DNA of 64,000 nucleotides, from contig NC_084596.1 of assembly GCF_033807715.1 (NCBI RefSeq), positions 40,627,958 to 40,691,957 on the forward strand, written 5' to 3'. Made by a program: the position numbers and the translations under genes. Positions 22,680 through 32,389 of this stretch are shown piece after piece (the stretch's first letter is position 1; each line of letters starts with the position of its first letter). Source of the stretch: Cololabis saira (lineage: Eukaryota; Chordata; Actinopteri; Beloniformes; Belonidae). A model generated the notes under the pieces. It searched no databases and was not told the origin of the DNA. It worked only from the letters and a program-made list of their open reading frames with translations.

Positions 22680-25600
22680 ACAACTCGAGTACTGCGTATT
22701 ATTATCAGAGTAATTTCTCTGAATAGCAGTCCGTGTTAACCTCATCAAACTAATATATGTTACCAATATAGTGTTCTGTGTGTGACTGCATGAAGTCAAG
22801 AAGGTGAGTATTGAACTGTAAATGAATAAAGGAAAGCAAGCTGCATCCTGGCTGTGTTTTTAATTCAGATCTGTGTCCTATTGCAGCACCATTTGAAAGA
22901 TGTCCTGACTGCGGTAATCACCCGGAGGAAAGCTTACCGGTTACGAGATGGCCATTTCCCCTACGCCTTCGGCAGTGATGTCACACCTCAGCCGTATCTT
23001 AAAAACAGCCTTGCCGCTTACCAAAGTGTCAGCGAATGGTAGGAACTACTCAAGTTAGTTCTGAGAAAACTAAGAAGAGTTGGACATACAGGACTGTCTC
23101 AGAAAATTAGAATATTGTTATTTTCTGTAATGCAATTACAAAAACAAAAATGTCATACATTCTGGATTCATTACAAATCAACTGAAATATTGCAAGCCTT
23201 TTATTATTTTAATATTGCTGATCATGGCTTACAGCTTAAGAAAACTCAAATATCCTATCTAAAAAAATTAGAATATTCTGAGAATCTTAATCTTAAACTG
23301 TAAGCCATAATCAGCTATATTAAAATAATAAAAGGCTTGCAATATTTCAGTTGATTTGTAATGAATCCAGAATGTATGACATTTTATTTTTTTTTACAGA
23401 AAATAAGGAACTTTATCACAATATTCTAATTTTCTGAGACAGTCCTCAAATCTTTTAGTGACTGTTGTGCATCAGTCACCTAGTTTACTTGACGTTTGTC
23501 ACTTTCTTTTAAAGCCCTCCTCCCAATGCGTCCCTCCCCGCGGGCCCTCCACCTCAGGTGTCCCCTGATGAAGCTGAGCGGAAAGCCGTCCACCTGCTGG
23601 CCTGCTCTGCGGACAGTCTCCCGGTCTCACTGCCTCCCATCAGCATGTTTGACCTCCTCGAGGCGTTGCAGGTAACAAGTTGTGCAGATACCCGTCTCTG
23701 CTGTTAGCGTCCGCTTTTCCTCCCCCAACAACAGCCTCTATTTTTCTACCCTTTCCAAAAAAAAAACATTCTGTTGCTCTCTCTTGAAGTTGAAAAGGAG
23801 GATATTAGTTTGGCAAATGACAGTACACTGCAAAAGCTCAAAATCTTAACAAGAATATTTGTCTTATTTCTAGTTAAAATGTCTCATTTTTAGTAAAAAA
23901 AAATCTCATTACACTTAAAACAAGACTCATCACTGGAAAAAACAACAATTTTCACCTGTTTCAAGTATATTTTAACTTAAAATAAGTAGAAAAATCTGAA
24001 GATTTTTTGCTTGTAATGAGAAGATAAATCTTGTCCCACTGGCAGATTTTTCTACTTATTTCAAGTGAAAATTTACTTGAAACAGGTGAAAATTGTCAAA
24101 TAAGTTATTTTTCTGGTAACGATTCTTGTTTTAAGTGTAATGAGATTTTTTTTGACTAAAATTAGACATTTTAACTAGAAATAAGACAAATATTCCTGGT
24201 AAGATTTTGAGTTTTTGCAGTATAAGGTGTTACAGTATGGAGTTTACAATGAGGAGCTCAGTAGTTTGAGTATCATCTAACCTGAGCAACAAAAGAGCAA
24301 CCCTGGGTTTTTGTGAAACTTGTTAGGCTTGAAGAGCATGTTCACATGCATTTGACCCTTTGATGTGTTATCATTTTTTATCTGGAACTTGCTTTATAGT
24401 TCTTTTTAACAGCAGAGCTTGTCTAATTGAAACAAGATATACTGTGCTTTAAAGCATCAGGAACAGTGGATCAGTTAATATTATGTTCTTGTGTTCATTA
24501 TTGATAGTTTGATTATTGGACCAAGGTGAACTAGAATATTCCAGTTTATTTTTAAAGATTTTAATATTTTGGACATTACAACAAATATGCAACAGTGATA
24601 TAAAAGCAAAGCTAAACAAAAGAAAGGAAAAATAACAAAAGTGCACAGATGGGAACAACAGGTCGGGTCAGTGAGACTCTTATATCAACAGCAAAGGGAA
24701 AGCCACATGGCAGCATTGGAAGTTCACCTCCATCAAAAGTCCCAAACATAAATCCTAGGCCATCAATTACTAGGGGTGTAACAATATATCGTGACACGAA
24801 ATTTCGCGATACAAAAACGTCAAGAAACGTGTTGTGGAGGTGACAAACTGTATCGCGATATTGGGTTATTAATATTAATCTATTGTGTTGACTAGTAACG
24901 CACATCCGACCGCGACCCGCGGACCAAAATCTTACTCCGCTCAGAAGAAACTAGTACCGTTTTGCGGTCCCGTTTTGAGCTCTGAACCTTTACTTATGTA
25001 AGGCTGGTGTAGAGTTAAGCCTTACCTTATTAAATTAAACCTTTTTGGGGTCGTGAGTAGGATAAACACGGGGACAACTTCTGCTGAGTTCCAGTGTACT
25101 TTAATGTCCCTCAACAGTGTAGGATTTCAGAACATCAACACAGCACCTAGTGCCGTACTGTGGCGTATCACTCCGCCCAATCTAAAACAGACTAATCACT
25201 ACAGATAAACTGACTAGTGTCATTATAGTCCCTGATTTACATCAGAATATAAAGAATATATTTATAAAATAATGAACAGTTTTGATCCCGAAATTTTCGG
25301 AGCAAATTTCTTAACAGGCGTAGCTACAACTGTTAGATTTAATCTATTAAACCAACATTTATCTTCCTAAATGATTTATTTCAGCCAGCGGTAATTCTCC
25401 ACAGAGCTGCAGGTTTCTCCCCCGGGACGACGGCGTAGGTTGACCCGGCCGTGAGCTGCTGCTGCTCCGGACCAGCGGCTCTTCTCCGAAAACATCGGAT
25501 CAAATTTCTTAACAGGCGTTATTTGGATAAACTGAGCCCAGGTTGGGGATCTTAACGGTTACTTTTAATTAAAACAGCTTTTGGCTCTCAGCTTCCTGAT

Positions 25601-26070
25601 ATGGTGTGACGTATGTGCAAACGTAACTACGCAGTCGCTTACGTATCCGAACGTAAACCACGCAGTGACGTAGCACGCACAATTTAGGGGTGATGCTGAA
25701 AAGTAGGGGTAGTGGGAGTATTGGGACAGGGCCCTGGGAAGATTACAAGGGCCCTAAAATTTGTGGCTTGATTTTTAGGGGTAGTGGTAGAAAGTAGGGG
25801 GTGTATTGGGATTGGCCCTATTTAATTTAGTAAAATATCATGTACATTTCTCAGGCTGTCATTGTTTCCACACGTGGGATTAAAAAGGTGTTTTCGTTGG
25901 TAACGTATCTGATCCAGGTTCATCGCGGGGTGATGCCCTCCCACACCATGTACGCCCTGAACATGGAGCGCATCCTTTCCCGGCTGTGGCACCCGAGCCA
26001 CGAAGAACTGGAGCAGGACCACGTGCACCGGCAGCGGCTGGCCGCTAAAGACGGCATGCTGGTCAGCTGA
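15062..26070 (+). CDS. tada1: TADA1, SAGA complex transcriptional adaptor (8 coding exons, complete)
   Basis: TADA1 (ADA1/STAF42) is a core structural subunit of the nuclear SAGA/STAGA histone acetyltransferase co-activator complex; its C-terminal half carries a histone-fold-like region. Coding exons: 15062-15135, 19309-19400, 19562-19627, 19926-20020, 20998-21210, 22887-23038, 23515-23671 and 25918-26070. All introns are GT-AG and the phases join without a break to 1002 bp (333 residues plus stop; human TADA1 is about 335). Landmarks: [50 protein letters not shown], a basic [10 protein letters not shown] linker, [52 protein letters not shown] and [19 protein letters not shown]. The start codon sits in GCCATGGCGGC, a good Kozak and YY1-type context. 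Residue 25 (across the first junction) would be His where the human protein has Gln. Introns 1, 4, 5, 6 and 7 are loaded with transposons, yet the exons are intact, so the gene is very likely functional. Confidence 0.97.
16039..16123. repeat. Near-perfect 40-bp inverted repeat (hairpin)
   Basis: Arms at about 16039-16079 and 16083-16123 are almost exact reverse complements (only scattered mismatches), separated by about 3 bp. The transcript would fold into a long stem. It lies inside the hAT remnant in tada1 intron 1. Confidence 0.85.
16290..16970. mobile_element. Family C element, truncated, with amplified minisatellite
   Basis: Begins CAGTACTGGAGTTGAGG, the family C left end. At 16328-16697 a unit of about 29-30 bp (CCCCCCTGAAATAAAAACAG plus TCCAAATCAT) is repeated about 13 times; other copies in this window have it once or twice. 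The body then continues into the palindromic internal segment (about 16780-16967), and the expected right end is missing. Confidence 0.85.
17161..17460 (+). pseudogene. 5' fragment of a BED-finger hAT transposase (ZBED5-like)
   Basis: A 99-codon open frame starts [15 protein letters not shown], contains a basic stretch ([12 protein letters not shown]) and a BED-type zinc finger [12 protein letters not shown]...[12 protein letters not shown] (Cys-X2-Cys...His-X4-His), then stops at TAA. ZBED5/SCAND3-like proteins and their parent hAT transposases begin in this way and then run for several hundred more residues, including the catalytic and dimerisation domains, all absent here. It lies within the hAT remnant, between its TIRs, so it is probably the residue of that element's own transposase. 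Confidence 0.75.
17686..19010. mobile_element. Family B element, copy 2, split by a family C insertion
   Basis: Starts AGGTGTCAAGTAACAAAGTA, only 15 bp after the target duplication of the preceding hAT element. It is interrupted at 17755-18494 by a family C element and then continues to about 19010, where it is truncated at a short TG repeat. The uninterrupted copies at 12554 and 35111 show the junction exactly. Confidence 0.85.
17755..18494. mobile_element. Non-autonomous hAT-type element, family C, nested in family B
   Basis: Ends are CAGTACTCGAGTTG and CCAGTACTG. Flanks TCTATACT (17747-17754) and TATATACT (18495-18502) match at 7 of 8 positions, supporting hAT-type insertion. Its centre carries the palindromic family D sequence. 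Confidence 0.9.
20424..20668. mobile_element. Palindromic family D element, deleted copy, tada1 intron 4
   Basis: Begins CACTGCAAAAACTCAAAATC and ends with the complement (AAGATTTTGCAGTG). The interior is shortened relative to the copy at 23826-24222. A further block (20058-20120 with 20700-20890) has the inverted-repeat motif ACGTTTACAC / CGTGTAAACG, suggesting that it is nested in an older element. Confidence 0.75.
21930..22694. mobile_element. Family C hAT-type element, tada1 intron 5
   Basis: Begins CAGTACTGGAGATGAGG and ends CAACTCGAGTACTG; flanks AGTATAAT and CGTATTAT match at 6 of 8. It contains the family D palindrome in the middle and a T-tract near 22650-22675. Confidence 0.85.
23089..23446. 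mobile_element. Palindromic TA-flanked MITE, family E, copy 1 (tada1 intron 6)
   Basis: Begins CAGGACTGTCTCAGAAAATT and ends with the complement TTTTCTGAGACAGTCCT. The whole element is close to a perfect palindrome of about 360 bp. TA precedes it, as in Tc1/mariner-type insertions. Sister copies: 39723-40103 and 61956-62334. Confidence 0.88.
23826..24222. mobile_element. Palindromic MITE, family D, full copy (tada1 intron 7)
   Basis: Begins CACTGCAAAAGCTCAAAATC and ends GATTTTGAGTTTTTGCAGT. The long inverted repeat includes CAGATTTTTCTACTTATTTC and its complement. The same sequence forms the core of every family C element here, so family C probably arose when one of these inserted into a progenitor hAT element. 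Confidence 0.85.
24773..25520. repeat. Transposon scraps in tada1 intron 7
   Basis: At 24773 AGGGGTGTAACAATATATCG is a hAT-like end with no visible partner. At about 25290-25405 the sequence repeats part of the TTAA element at 10398-10516 (CTTAACAGGCGTAGCTACAA). These are degraded fragments. Confidence 0.5.
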
Positions 26071-26866
26071 GAACCACTGACGCTGGACTGTAACAGGAAA
26101 CCAAAACAAAGTCAATCCCCAAATGCAAATAAATGGGGAGTGGTGTGTCGGGAAAGCAAAGGAAGAGAAAAAAAAAACAAATCAAGTCCCACTTGTGTTG
26201 CACTGAAAACTGGGCCACGACTGAAGCAGGATGAAACAAAGCAGCTGGAGAGCCTTCAGTGAGGCAAATGTAGTTATTTTTACTTGATAAGTCATTTTTC
26301 CTGCCAGAAATCCTTCAGTATGGTCTGTTATTTGTGTTGGATAGTTCATAAAGATTGCAATTTGGTTAAGATATTTACTGTTTACTTTTACTTTGAACAG
26401 TATTGAAAAAGAAAATAAGATTTCAGCCCAAGTTGCAGTTTGAGTTGTATACATTTTTGAATAAGAAATCTTTATTATTTCCTGAACTCTAACTTGTAAA
26501 GCCCCCTGTAACTATAAAACAGTCCAAACATTATCCAGGCCCCTGAAACACTATGGGTTAAAATATTACAAATATATCAAATATGTTGTGGGCATTGCAG
26601 GTCTTTATTGTGATTCAATATCAATTTATTAAACTGATCGTAGGACTATCAAGAGGGTTTCATGAGCTCCTCTAAATATGATTTTAAAAAAGTCAATTTG
26701 TACCAACAAGTGCAACTAAGAAGTCTGGAAAAGACTTAACTGAGTTGTGGGTGACGGCATGCTTTCTGCTGGGGCTTGTCTGTACTTTTACATATATACA
26801 CACCTTCTTGTATATACTAAACATTTGTACTTTTTTCTATTCCGTGTTTGTTATATATGTTGAGGT

Positions 26867-26872
26867 AATAAA
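26867..26872 (+). terminator. tada1: tada1 polyadenylation signal
   Basis: AATAAA about 800 bp after the tada1 stop codon, followed within 30 bp by a GT-rich stretch (GTTTGCTGTTGAGTGATGGG). Together these are a typical cleavage and polyadenylation site. Confidence 0.7.
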
Positions 26873-26941
26873 ACTCCAGAGTTTGCTGTTGAGTGATGGG
26901 ATTTATTGCCCCCTCCACTAGCGTGAGAACTGCGTCACCAC

Positions 26942-27061
26942 TGAGTCAGCCGAGCAGTCGGGAGACTTCTCTCCATATTTGGCAGTCTGGGGCTCACTTC
27001 CGGCCCGGCCGACCAATCAGAGCGCGGCGCCGCGCGCAGCTCCCGCGTCTCCGGTGACTCA
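26942..27061. promoter_or_regulatory. Immediate-early-like regulatory cluster (CArG, ETS, CCAAT, two AP-1/NF-E2 sites)
   Basis: Within 120 bp: TGAGTCAGC (AP-1, NF-E2-type extension; 26942-26950), the CArG box CCATATTTGG (26973-26982), the ETS site CACTTCCGG (26995-27003), CCAAT (27013-27017) and TGACTCAGC (27055-27063). The block is rich in CpG (GCGCGGCGCCGCGCGC). SRF plus ETS sites near AP-1 sites are typical of serum-induced immediate-early genes. It lies between the 3' ends of tada1 and jun. It could be a jun downstream enhancer or the promoter of an unseen transcript; no ORF follows. Confidence 0.6.
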
Positions 27062-27121
27062 GCCGGCCGTCTGTTCAGTCCTGCGAGGAAACCGCTTTGT
27101 CTCGACCTGCCTTCCAACAAC

Positions 27122-27852
27122 CAGTACTGGAGTTGTTAAAGAAATCAGGGGGGATGGTGGATTTTATCATATGGGGACAGATCATTTGTGCTGATTACAA
27201 ATAATATGATATATTACAAATAATAGCAGTGACCAAAACACCTGCAGAAATACTGCAGGAATGACATAGCAGCAGTTAAATGCAGCCTTCTGTAAGCTTT
27301 AAATATCCACTGGGCTTACATCAAATACATCAAAACACAACAATAAAAAACACTTTTCTGAACTTATCAATATGACTCTGTCCTTCACAGGATAAGTAAA
27401 ATGGATCACTGCAAAAACTCAATCTTAAGAATATTTGTCTTTCTAGTTAAAATGTCTCATTTTAGTAGAAATCTCATTACACTTAAAACAAGACTCATCA
27501 CTGGAAAAAACAACAATTTTCACCTGTTTCAAGTAGATTTTCACTTGAAATAAGTAGAAAAATCTGCCAGTGGAACAAGATTTTTTTGCTTTTAATGAGA
27601 AGATAAATCTTGTCCCACTGGCAGATTTTCCTACTTATTTCAAGTGAAAATGTACTTGAAATAGGTGAAAATTGTCAAATAAGTTATTTTTCTGGTGTTA
27701 TTTTTCTGGTGATGACTCTAAATGTTGAAATAGCAGTAAAACCACATTCATTGATGAAATGACATAAGGGATGGAAAGGGGGGATGATTTGGACCGTTTT
27801 TATTTCAGGGGGGGATGCCGTCCCCCCTCATCCCCCCTCAACTCCAGTATTG
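27122..27852. mobile_element. Family C hAT-type element with perfect target duplication
   Basis: Ends CAGTACTGGAGTTG and CCAGTATTG; a perfect CCAACAAC duplication lies at 27114-27121 and 27853-27860. It sits between the regulatory cluster and the jun poly(A) signal. The perfect duplication implies a comparatively recent insertion. Confidence 0.93.
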
Positions 27853-27891
27853 CCAACAACCAAACAATAAACTACCTTCATTTGCATTCTT

Positions 27892-27897
27892 TTTATT
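27892..27897 (-). terminator. jun: Probable jun polyadenylation signal
   Basis: AATAAA on the minus strand, about 1.1 kb after the jun stop codon, a usual 3' UTR length for JUN genes. The hAT element 27122-27852 begins about 40 bp beyond it. Confidence 0.5.
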
Positions 27898-28917
27898 TTG
27901 ACATATTTACAGTTTTTAAGTGCTCAAAAATGCTGCGGAGGAGGCTACAAATATTACAAAGTGTTATTTTAGCTCTCTTTTAACAGTTTACACCCATAAC
28001 AAGAAAGTCGTATGAACTTAAATGGTATGAAAGTAAGGCAGTTTGTCAGTAAACGCTACACACACACCTGTAAAAGTCCAAAAAGGTGTGACATTAGTTA
28101 GTGTTATTCTGTACATATGCTCGCTTGTGCATGAGATATTCAGTGCTCGACTCAAGTTTGAATGCATGCTTTGCTACTGAACATGGGGGGGGTTTGCAGA
28201 GCAGGGCCCTAAGGGGCCTGGGGGCCCCCAGGGGCCCTCTTCATGGTTCTGTCCATCTGCAGCTGCCTGGGCCAGCTCGGTACGCGCAAACGCAAGCAAG
28301 TGGTGTGGTAAACAAAGTAAAAGGATCTCTGAGCTGGACAACAGACTGGCTGGCTTCTGTTCTGCAATAACCATATTGACAAGTGAACAGAGGTTTATAA
28401 TCCAGGTGGAATAAAGTAAAAATCCAGTCCAGCAGTCGTTCCAACCAATCACTAAACCGGCTCATCTGCAGGTAGATGGTATAGGTCGTTGGTGAAAACA
28501 CTTGTTCTAAATGTACAGGCTGATCCAGAAACATGGCAGCGTTTTTACTTTATGGCACCTGGAGTGTGCTTTAATGTTGGTTTTTTTACAAAATCAAAAG
28601 TTTTGAATCAATCTTAAATTAAAAGACCCATTTTGACATGGGGTCAGTCTCAAAGCACCATTAGTCAAATCATTTTCTTTACATTAAGCTGATATTTGCT
28701 CATTAAAACATATGCCAGTACATTTAAAACAGGTGTTTTCCCCTAACAACTTACCATCTATACCTGCAGAGGAGCTGCTTTAGTGACCGGTTGGAACAAC
28801 TGCTGGACAGGATTTCTACTTTATGCCACCTGGATTAAACACCTCTACAAGTGAATCATACAAGTCCGTGCAGTCTTGAGTGGATTCGCTGGAAAAAATC
28901 CCTGAAAAGGCTCAACA

Positions 28918-28922
<5 letters not shown>

Positions 28923-28955
<33 letters not shown>
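28923..28955 (-). repeat. 33-nt A-tract in the jun 3' UTR
   Basis: A run of 33 T on the plus strand (A in the jun mRNA) starting about 52 nt after the jun stop codon. No transposon body is visible beside it. Confidence 0.85.
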
Positions 28956-28959
<4 letters not shown>

Positions 28960-29007
28960 TTGCATTTTGGTCCCCCAAGCAAAAGTCCCCAGTGGGAAAG
29001 TCTCTCA

Positions 29008-30078
29008 TTAGTAGGCTTGGAGCTGCTGCGTCAGGATGAGCTGACAGCCGCTGTTGACGTGGTCCATGACCTTCTGTTTGAGCAGCGCCAGCTCGTCCCG
29101 CAGCACGTTGGCGGAGGAGACCAGCTCCGTGTTCTGGGTCTTCAGGTTCTTCACGCGGTCCTCCAGCCGGGAGATGCGCTCCAGCTTCCGCTTGCGGCAC
29201 TTGGACGCGGCCACGCGGTTCCGCATGCGCTTCCTCTCCGCCTTGATGCGCTCCTGGTTCTCCATGTCGATGGGGGAGAGCGGCGGGGTGTCGCCGGACA
29301 GCATCTCCGGCACCGTCTGCGGCTCCTCCTTCAGCTGCTGCTGCTGCTGCTGGCGGAGGTGATGGAGGTCCATGTGGCCGCCAGGGCCGCCGTGGCCGTG
29401 CGGGGCGCACGGGGCCGGGGCCGGCGCCGGCTGCGCTCCGGCCGGGTAACCCGCGGGCGGGTGTCTGTCGCTGACGGGGGCGGACGCAGAGCCCTGGGGG
29501 CGGCTGAAGGTGGCCAGGTTGGTGTATTCCGGCGGATCATTGCGGACTGTGCAGCTGTAGGGTGCGCCACCTCCGCCGGCGCCCCCCGACGCGCAACCGG
29601 GCGCGCCTCCCGGCGCACCCGCTTGCGCGTCGGGGCGCGCCGGCTGCTGCGCGTCGGGGATGTGCTGGTAGTGCAGCTCGGCCAGAGCCCTCGCAAACCC
29701 CTCGGCAAACCCCTCCTGCTCATCCGTGATGCTCTTTGCACACCGGGCCGGGTCGAACTGTGTCGGGGTGGGCGTCGTGAGGCCGGTGCAGGACTGGATG
29801 ATGAGCCGCTCCAGCTCCGGGGACGCCAGCTTCAGCAGCCCCACGTCCGGGGACGTCAGGATGTCCAGAGCCTTGCTGGCCCTGGAGCCGCCCAGCAGAT
29901 GCGGCTTCAGGCAGCTTTTCGGGTCGTTTAGATTCAGGGTCATGGTCTGCTTGAGGGTTTTGGGGTTGAACCCGAACCCGGGCCCCGAGGAGCCCTCATG
30001 ATGTTGGGAGTTGTTGGAAGAAGCGTTGTTGTTATTAACAGCCTCGTCGTAGAAAGTCGCTTCCATTTTTCGGGACAT
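29008..30078 (-). CDS. jun: Jun proto-oncogene, AP-1 transcription factor subunit (356 aa, intronless)
   Basis: JUN binds TGA(G/C)TCA sites as a homodimer or with FOS/ATF partners. The single open frame starts [13 protein letters not shown], equivalent to the human N-terminus, with a second in-frame Met at residue 4-5. The JNK-docking/transactivation part includes [20 protein letters not shown] and [20 protein letters not shown], which holds the two JNK-target Ser-Pro sites. [18 protein letters not shown] follows. A low-complexity Ala/Gly/Pro-rich middle includes a short Q run. Next come [20 protein letters not shown] (GSK3/CK2 site cluster) and bZIP: basic region [17 protein letters not shown] (about 282-298) and Leu zipper (about 305-335), ending LTQQLQAY. 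No introns, as in all JUN genes. It is c-Jun type rather than JunB/JunD, although teleosts may have two c-jun paralogs and I cannot say which this is. Intact and surely functional. Confidence 0.97.
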   Translation of the reverse strand: MSRKMEATFYDEAVNNNNASSNNSQHHEGSSGPGFGFNPKTLKQTMTLNLNDPKSCLKPHLLGGSRASKALDILTSPDVGLLKLASPELERLIIQSCTGLTTPTPTQFDPARCAKSITDEQEGFAEGFARALAELHYQHIPDAQQPARPDAQAGAPGGAPGCASGGAGGGGAPYSCTVRNDPPEYTNLATFSRPQGSASAPVSDRHPPAGYPAGAQPAPAPAPCAPHGHGGPGGHMDLHHLRQQQQQQLKEEPQTVPEMLSGDTPPLSPIDMENQERIKAERKRMRNRVAASKCRKRKLERISRLEDRVKNLKTQNTELVSSANVLRDELALLKQKVMDHVNSGCQLILTQQLQAY

Positions 30079-30440
30079 AAAGTTTTGATCACCCTGAAGG
30101 GGGAGGGCGGCGGGGGGTTATTCTCTCAAATAAAATCAAGATTCCTCCGATCGGTTGTCTACATATGTCCCGGGGCAGAGTCTCGCCTATTGTTGAAGCT
30201 CAACTTACTTGACAACTTTGCGTCCCGAGAAAAACTTTTCCTTCCGAGAGCCTTGCGGTCAACGACAAAACAAAAGGTCTTTCCTTACCGCCGAGCTTCT
30301 TTGTTTGTCCCCCCTTCGAGGGTTCCTCTTTGATATATCTTTTCTGTCAAATAATAAAAAACCGTGCCTAAAAAACGGGTAATACTTTCAATCACTTCCA
30401 ACGTGGAGACGAACTTTATCCACCTCTAAGCTGTAGCGCC

Positions 30441-30516
30441 CCTGAAAATAACAATGATGTCATTTCTACGAGCGCTGATTGGCTGGGGGGGACTGAGTGG
30501 GCGGGGCCTGAGTAAT
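30441..30516 (-). promoter_or_regulatory. jun: jun proximal promoter elements
   Basis: On the jun strand: ATTACTCA (30516-30509), a GC box (30507-30499), CCAAT (30482-30478), TGACATCA (30462-30455) and an A/T-rich TTATTTTCAG MEF2-like site just downstream (about 30451-30442). TGACATCA is the classic proximal AP-1/ATF site through which JUN regulates itself in mammals, and a second, more distal AP-1-like site is also known there. The region is 360-440 bp upstream of the ATG, consistent with the long JUN leader. Confidence 0.7.
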
Positions 30517-30559
30517 GACATGCACGTTGCCCCTGGCAACCGGCCGTGTCCCCGCCCCT

Positions 30560-31390
30560 GCCGCGATGGCTTCTGGGATTAGGTCATGCAGACAGTGCAG
30601 CAATGTACGATGGGATTACGTATTGTTTTTGAATATTTAGTTACCCGCTCCTTTTCTACTTTTTAATGCAAAAGTGGAGACCGTTTTGATCACAGGTCAT
30701 TAATGTATTACTTATGTAATGTATGTATGTATTACAATATCTTTGTAACTAGGAAATCTGAAGAGGTCTCAGGGTTTTATTGTGTGTGGTTTTTTTTTTA
30801 GGTAATAAGGTTATTATATGTATCTGTGTAATTTATAGTTGTTTTGCTGTGGGACTGGACCCCTATTCATAAGCTACAGTTAGCTTCTGGGGAGTCCCAT
30901 TTTACAAACTTACCTCAATTGATTGATATCTGTATATGTGTTTTTAAATTATTTGTGAGTAAACTCTGTGATTTTTTTTTTTTTTTTTTCGTGTATATGT
31001 TGAGGTTGATGTCTGTCTTATGTCTATATATGTATATTAGTTGTTGTTTTTTTTTGTTGTTATACTGAACGTCACTATGGTGTGGCACATAGAAAAATAA
31101 AGTAAAAAAAAAAAAGAATAATTTGTACTGTTTCTAAGATGATGCATACATGTTATGATACGGAAATATGATATCAAGTAGCAAATCCAAATCATTAGTA
31201 ATTTCATTATTTTTTTATTTAAGTTATTGATCTGTTTTTCCTTAAAATTACATATATCACTGTTACTGTATGTTATGCATTTTGAGAAGCATGTGTACAA
31301 AAAAACTCAAGCAAGATCATTTATATTCGGGACATTCTTTTCTTTTTTGCCACATTCAAAATAATTTTTAATTTTTCAATTAAATATCTC
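30560..31390. other. jun-fggy intergenic, AT-rich, no gene seen
   Basis: AT-rich sequence with T-tracts near 30974 and 31048 and poly(A)-like scraps near 31098. No coding exon or complete element seen. Confidence 0.5.
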
Positions 31391-31391
31391 T

Positions 31392-31393
<2 letters not shown>

Positions 31394-31434
<41 letters not shown>

Positions 31435-31480
31435 ACTGTCATTTAGCAGACGCTTTTAACCAAAGCGTCTGAGAGACCAA
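31394..31480. repeat. (CT)n microsatellite followed by a SINE/LINE-type tail
   Basis: About 40 bp of CT repeats (31394-31432). It is followed by TCATTTAGCAGACGCTTTTA, a sequence common at fish retroposon ends. Confidence 0.7.
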
Positions 31481-31688
31481 CACAAGCACAAAAATCACAT
31501 AGGAGGTTCCAGCTGGATCAGTGCTGGTCAGAGTGCTGAGAGTCCAGTTGGACAGGTTAGTTAGTTAGTTAGTTAATCTTTATTGGTGCTTTACAGGTGC
31601 TGTCACTCCAGTGCTAGAATATCTTTTTTTTTTTTATAAATAAGAAAGCTACGTCTAAGAAGACACCATCTTGACGTAAGTGCATGCA

Positions 31689-31716
31689 TCTTACTAGATG
31701 CCGAAGTGCTCCTTAA

Positions 31717-31750
<34 letters not shown>

Positions 31751-31806
31751 TTGCGGCCATATATATATATATATCTTTAAGGAGCACTTCGGCATCTAGT
31801 AAGATA
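31689..31806. repeat. Inverted repeat with (TA)n loop
   Basis: The arms, about 31689-31722 (ATCTTACTAGATGCCGAAGT...) and 31772-31806, are near-perfect reverse complements, enclosing (TA)n and a short unique TCATTGCGGCC. Another (TA)n follows at 31807-31828. It is a potential cruciform or a MITE of which only the ends remain. Confidence 0.85.
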
Positions 31807-32389
31807 CATATATATATATATATATATGTACTGTATATTCGTTACAAAAAACATTCACTCTCCACTCTCTTTAATTAAATGAATATGTCAGGGTGAATTT
31901 GTGGTGATAACTTTGTCATCTTCAGATTTGTCACTGAATGGTGCAAACGCTTGCTTGCAGCTTTTCTGTACGCACGAATATGTATCCACCACATCCTCTC
32001 AGACAGCCTTCATTGGTCAATGTGATGCTGCACTAACGCCTGATGCCTTTGTCTCGCTGCAGTCCAGCCCGTCTGGTTACTCACATTGTATTATTAAACA
32101 TGGTCTCCTCAAGCCAGCTATAAATAAGTTAAAAGTCCCAGTTAAACTGGGATAACCAGAGCTTCTGGAGATCAGTGCTCACCACTTCATTAGGTTTACC
32201 ACATGTACTTAATAAAGTGGTCAGTGAGTGCAGATGTTCAATGCCCACTTGGAAACATTTAAACCCAAAGTTGGAAGCCTGTGTTGCAATGAGAATTTGT
32301 ATTTCTTTTTAATGTCCATACTTAGAGGCAAAGAAGTTTTTGTTTTCTCTTTTACTTTTCTTCCCTTTTCTGTTTTTTATGATTTGTTC

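Noticed and set aside
28960..29931. 323-codon plus-strand frame opposite jun
   Set aside because: G+C-rich shadow of the jun coding sequence; no domain.
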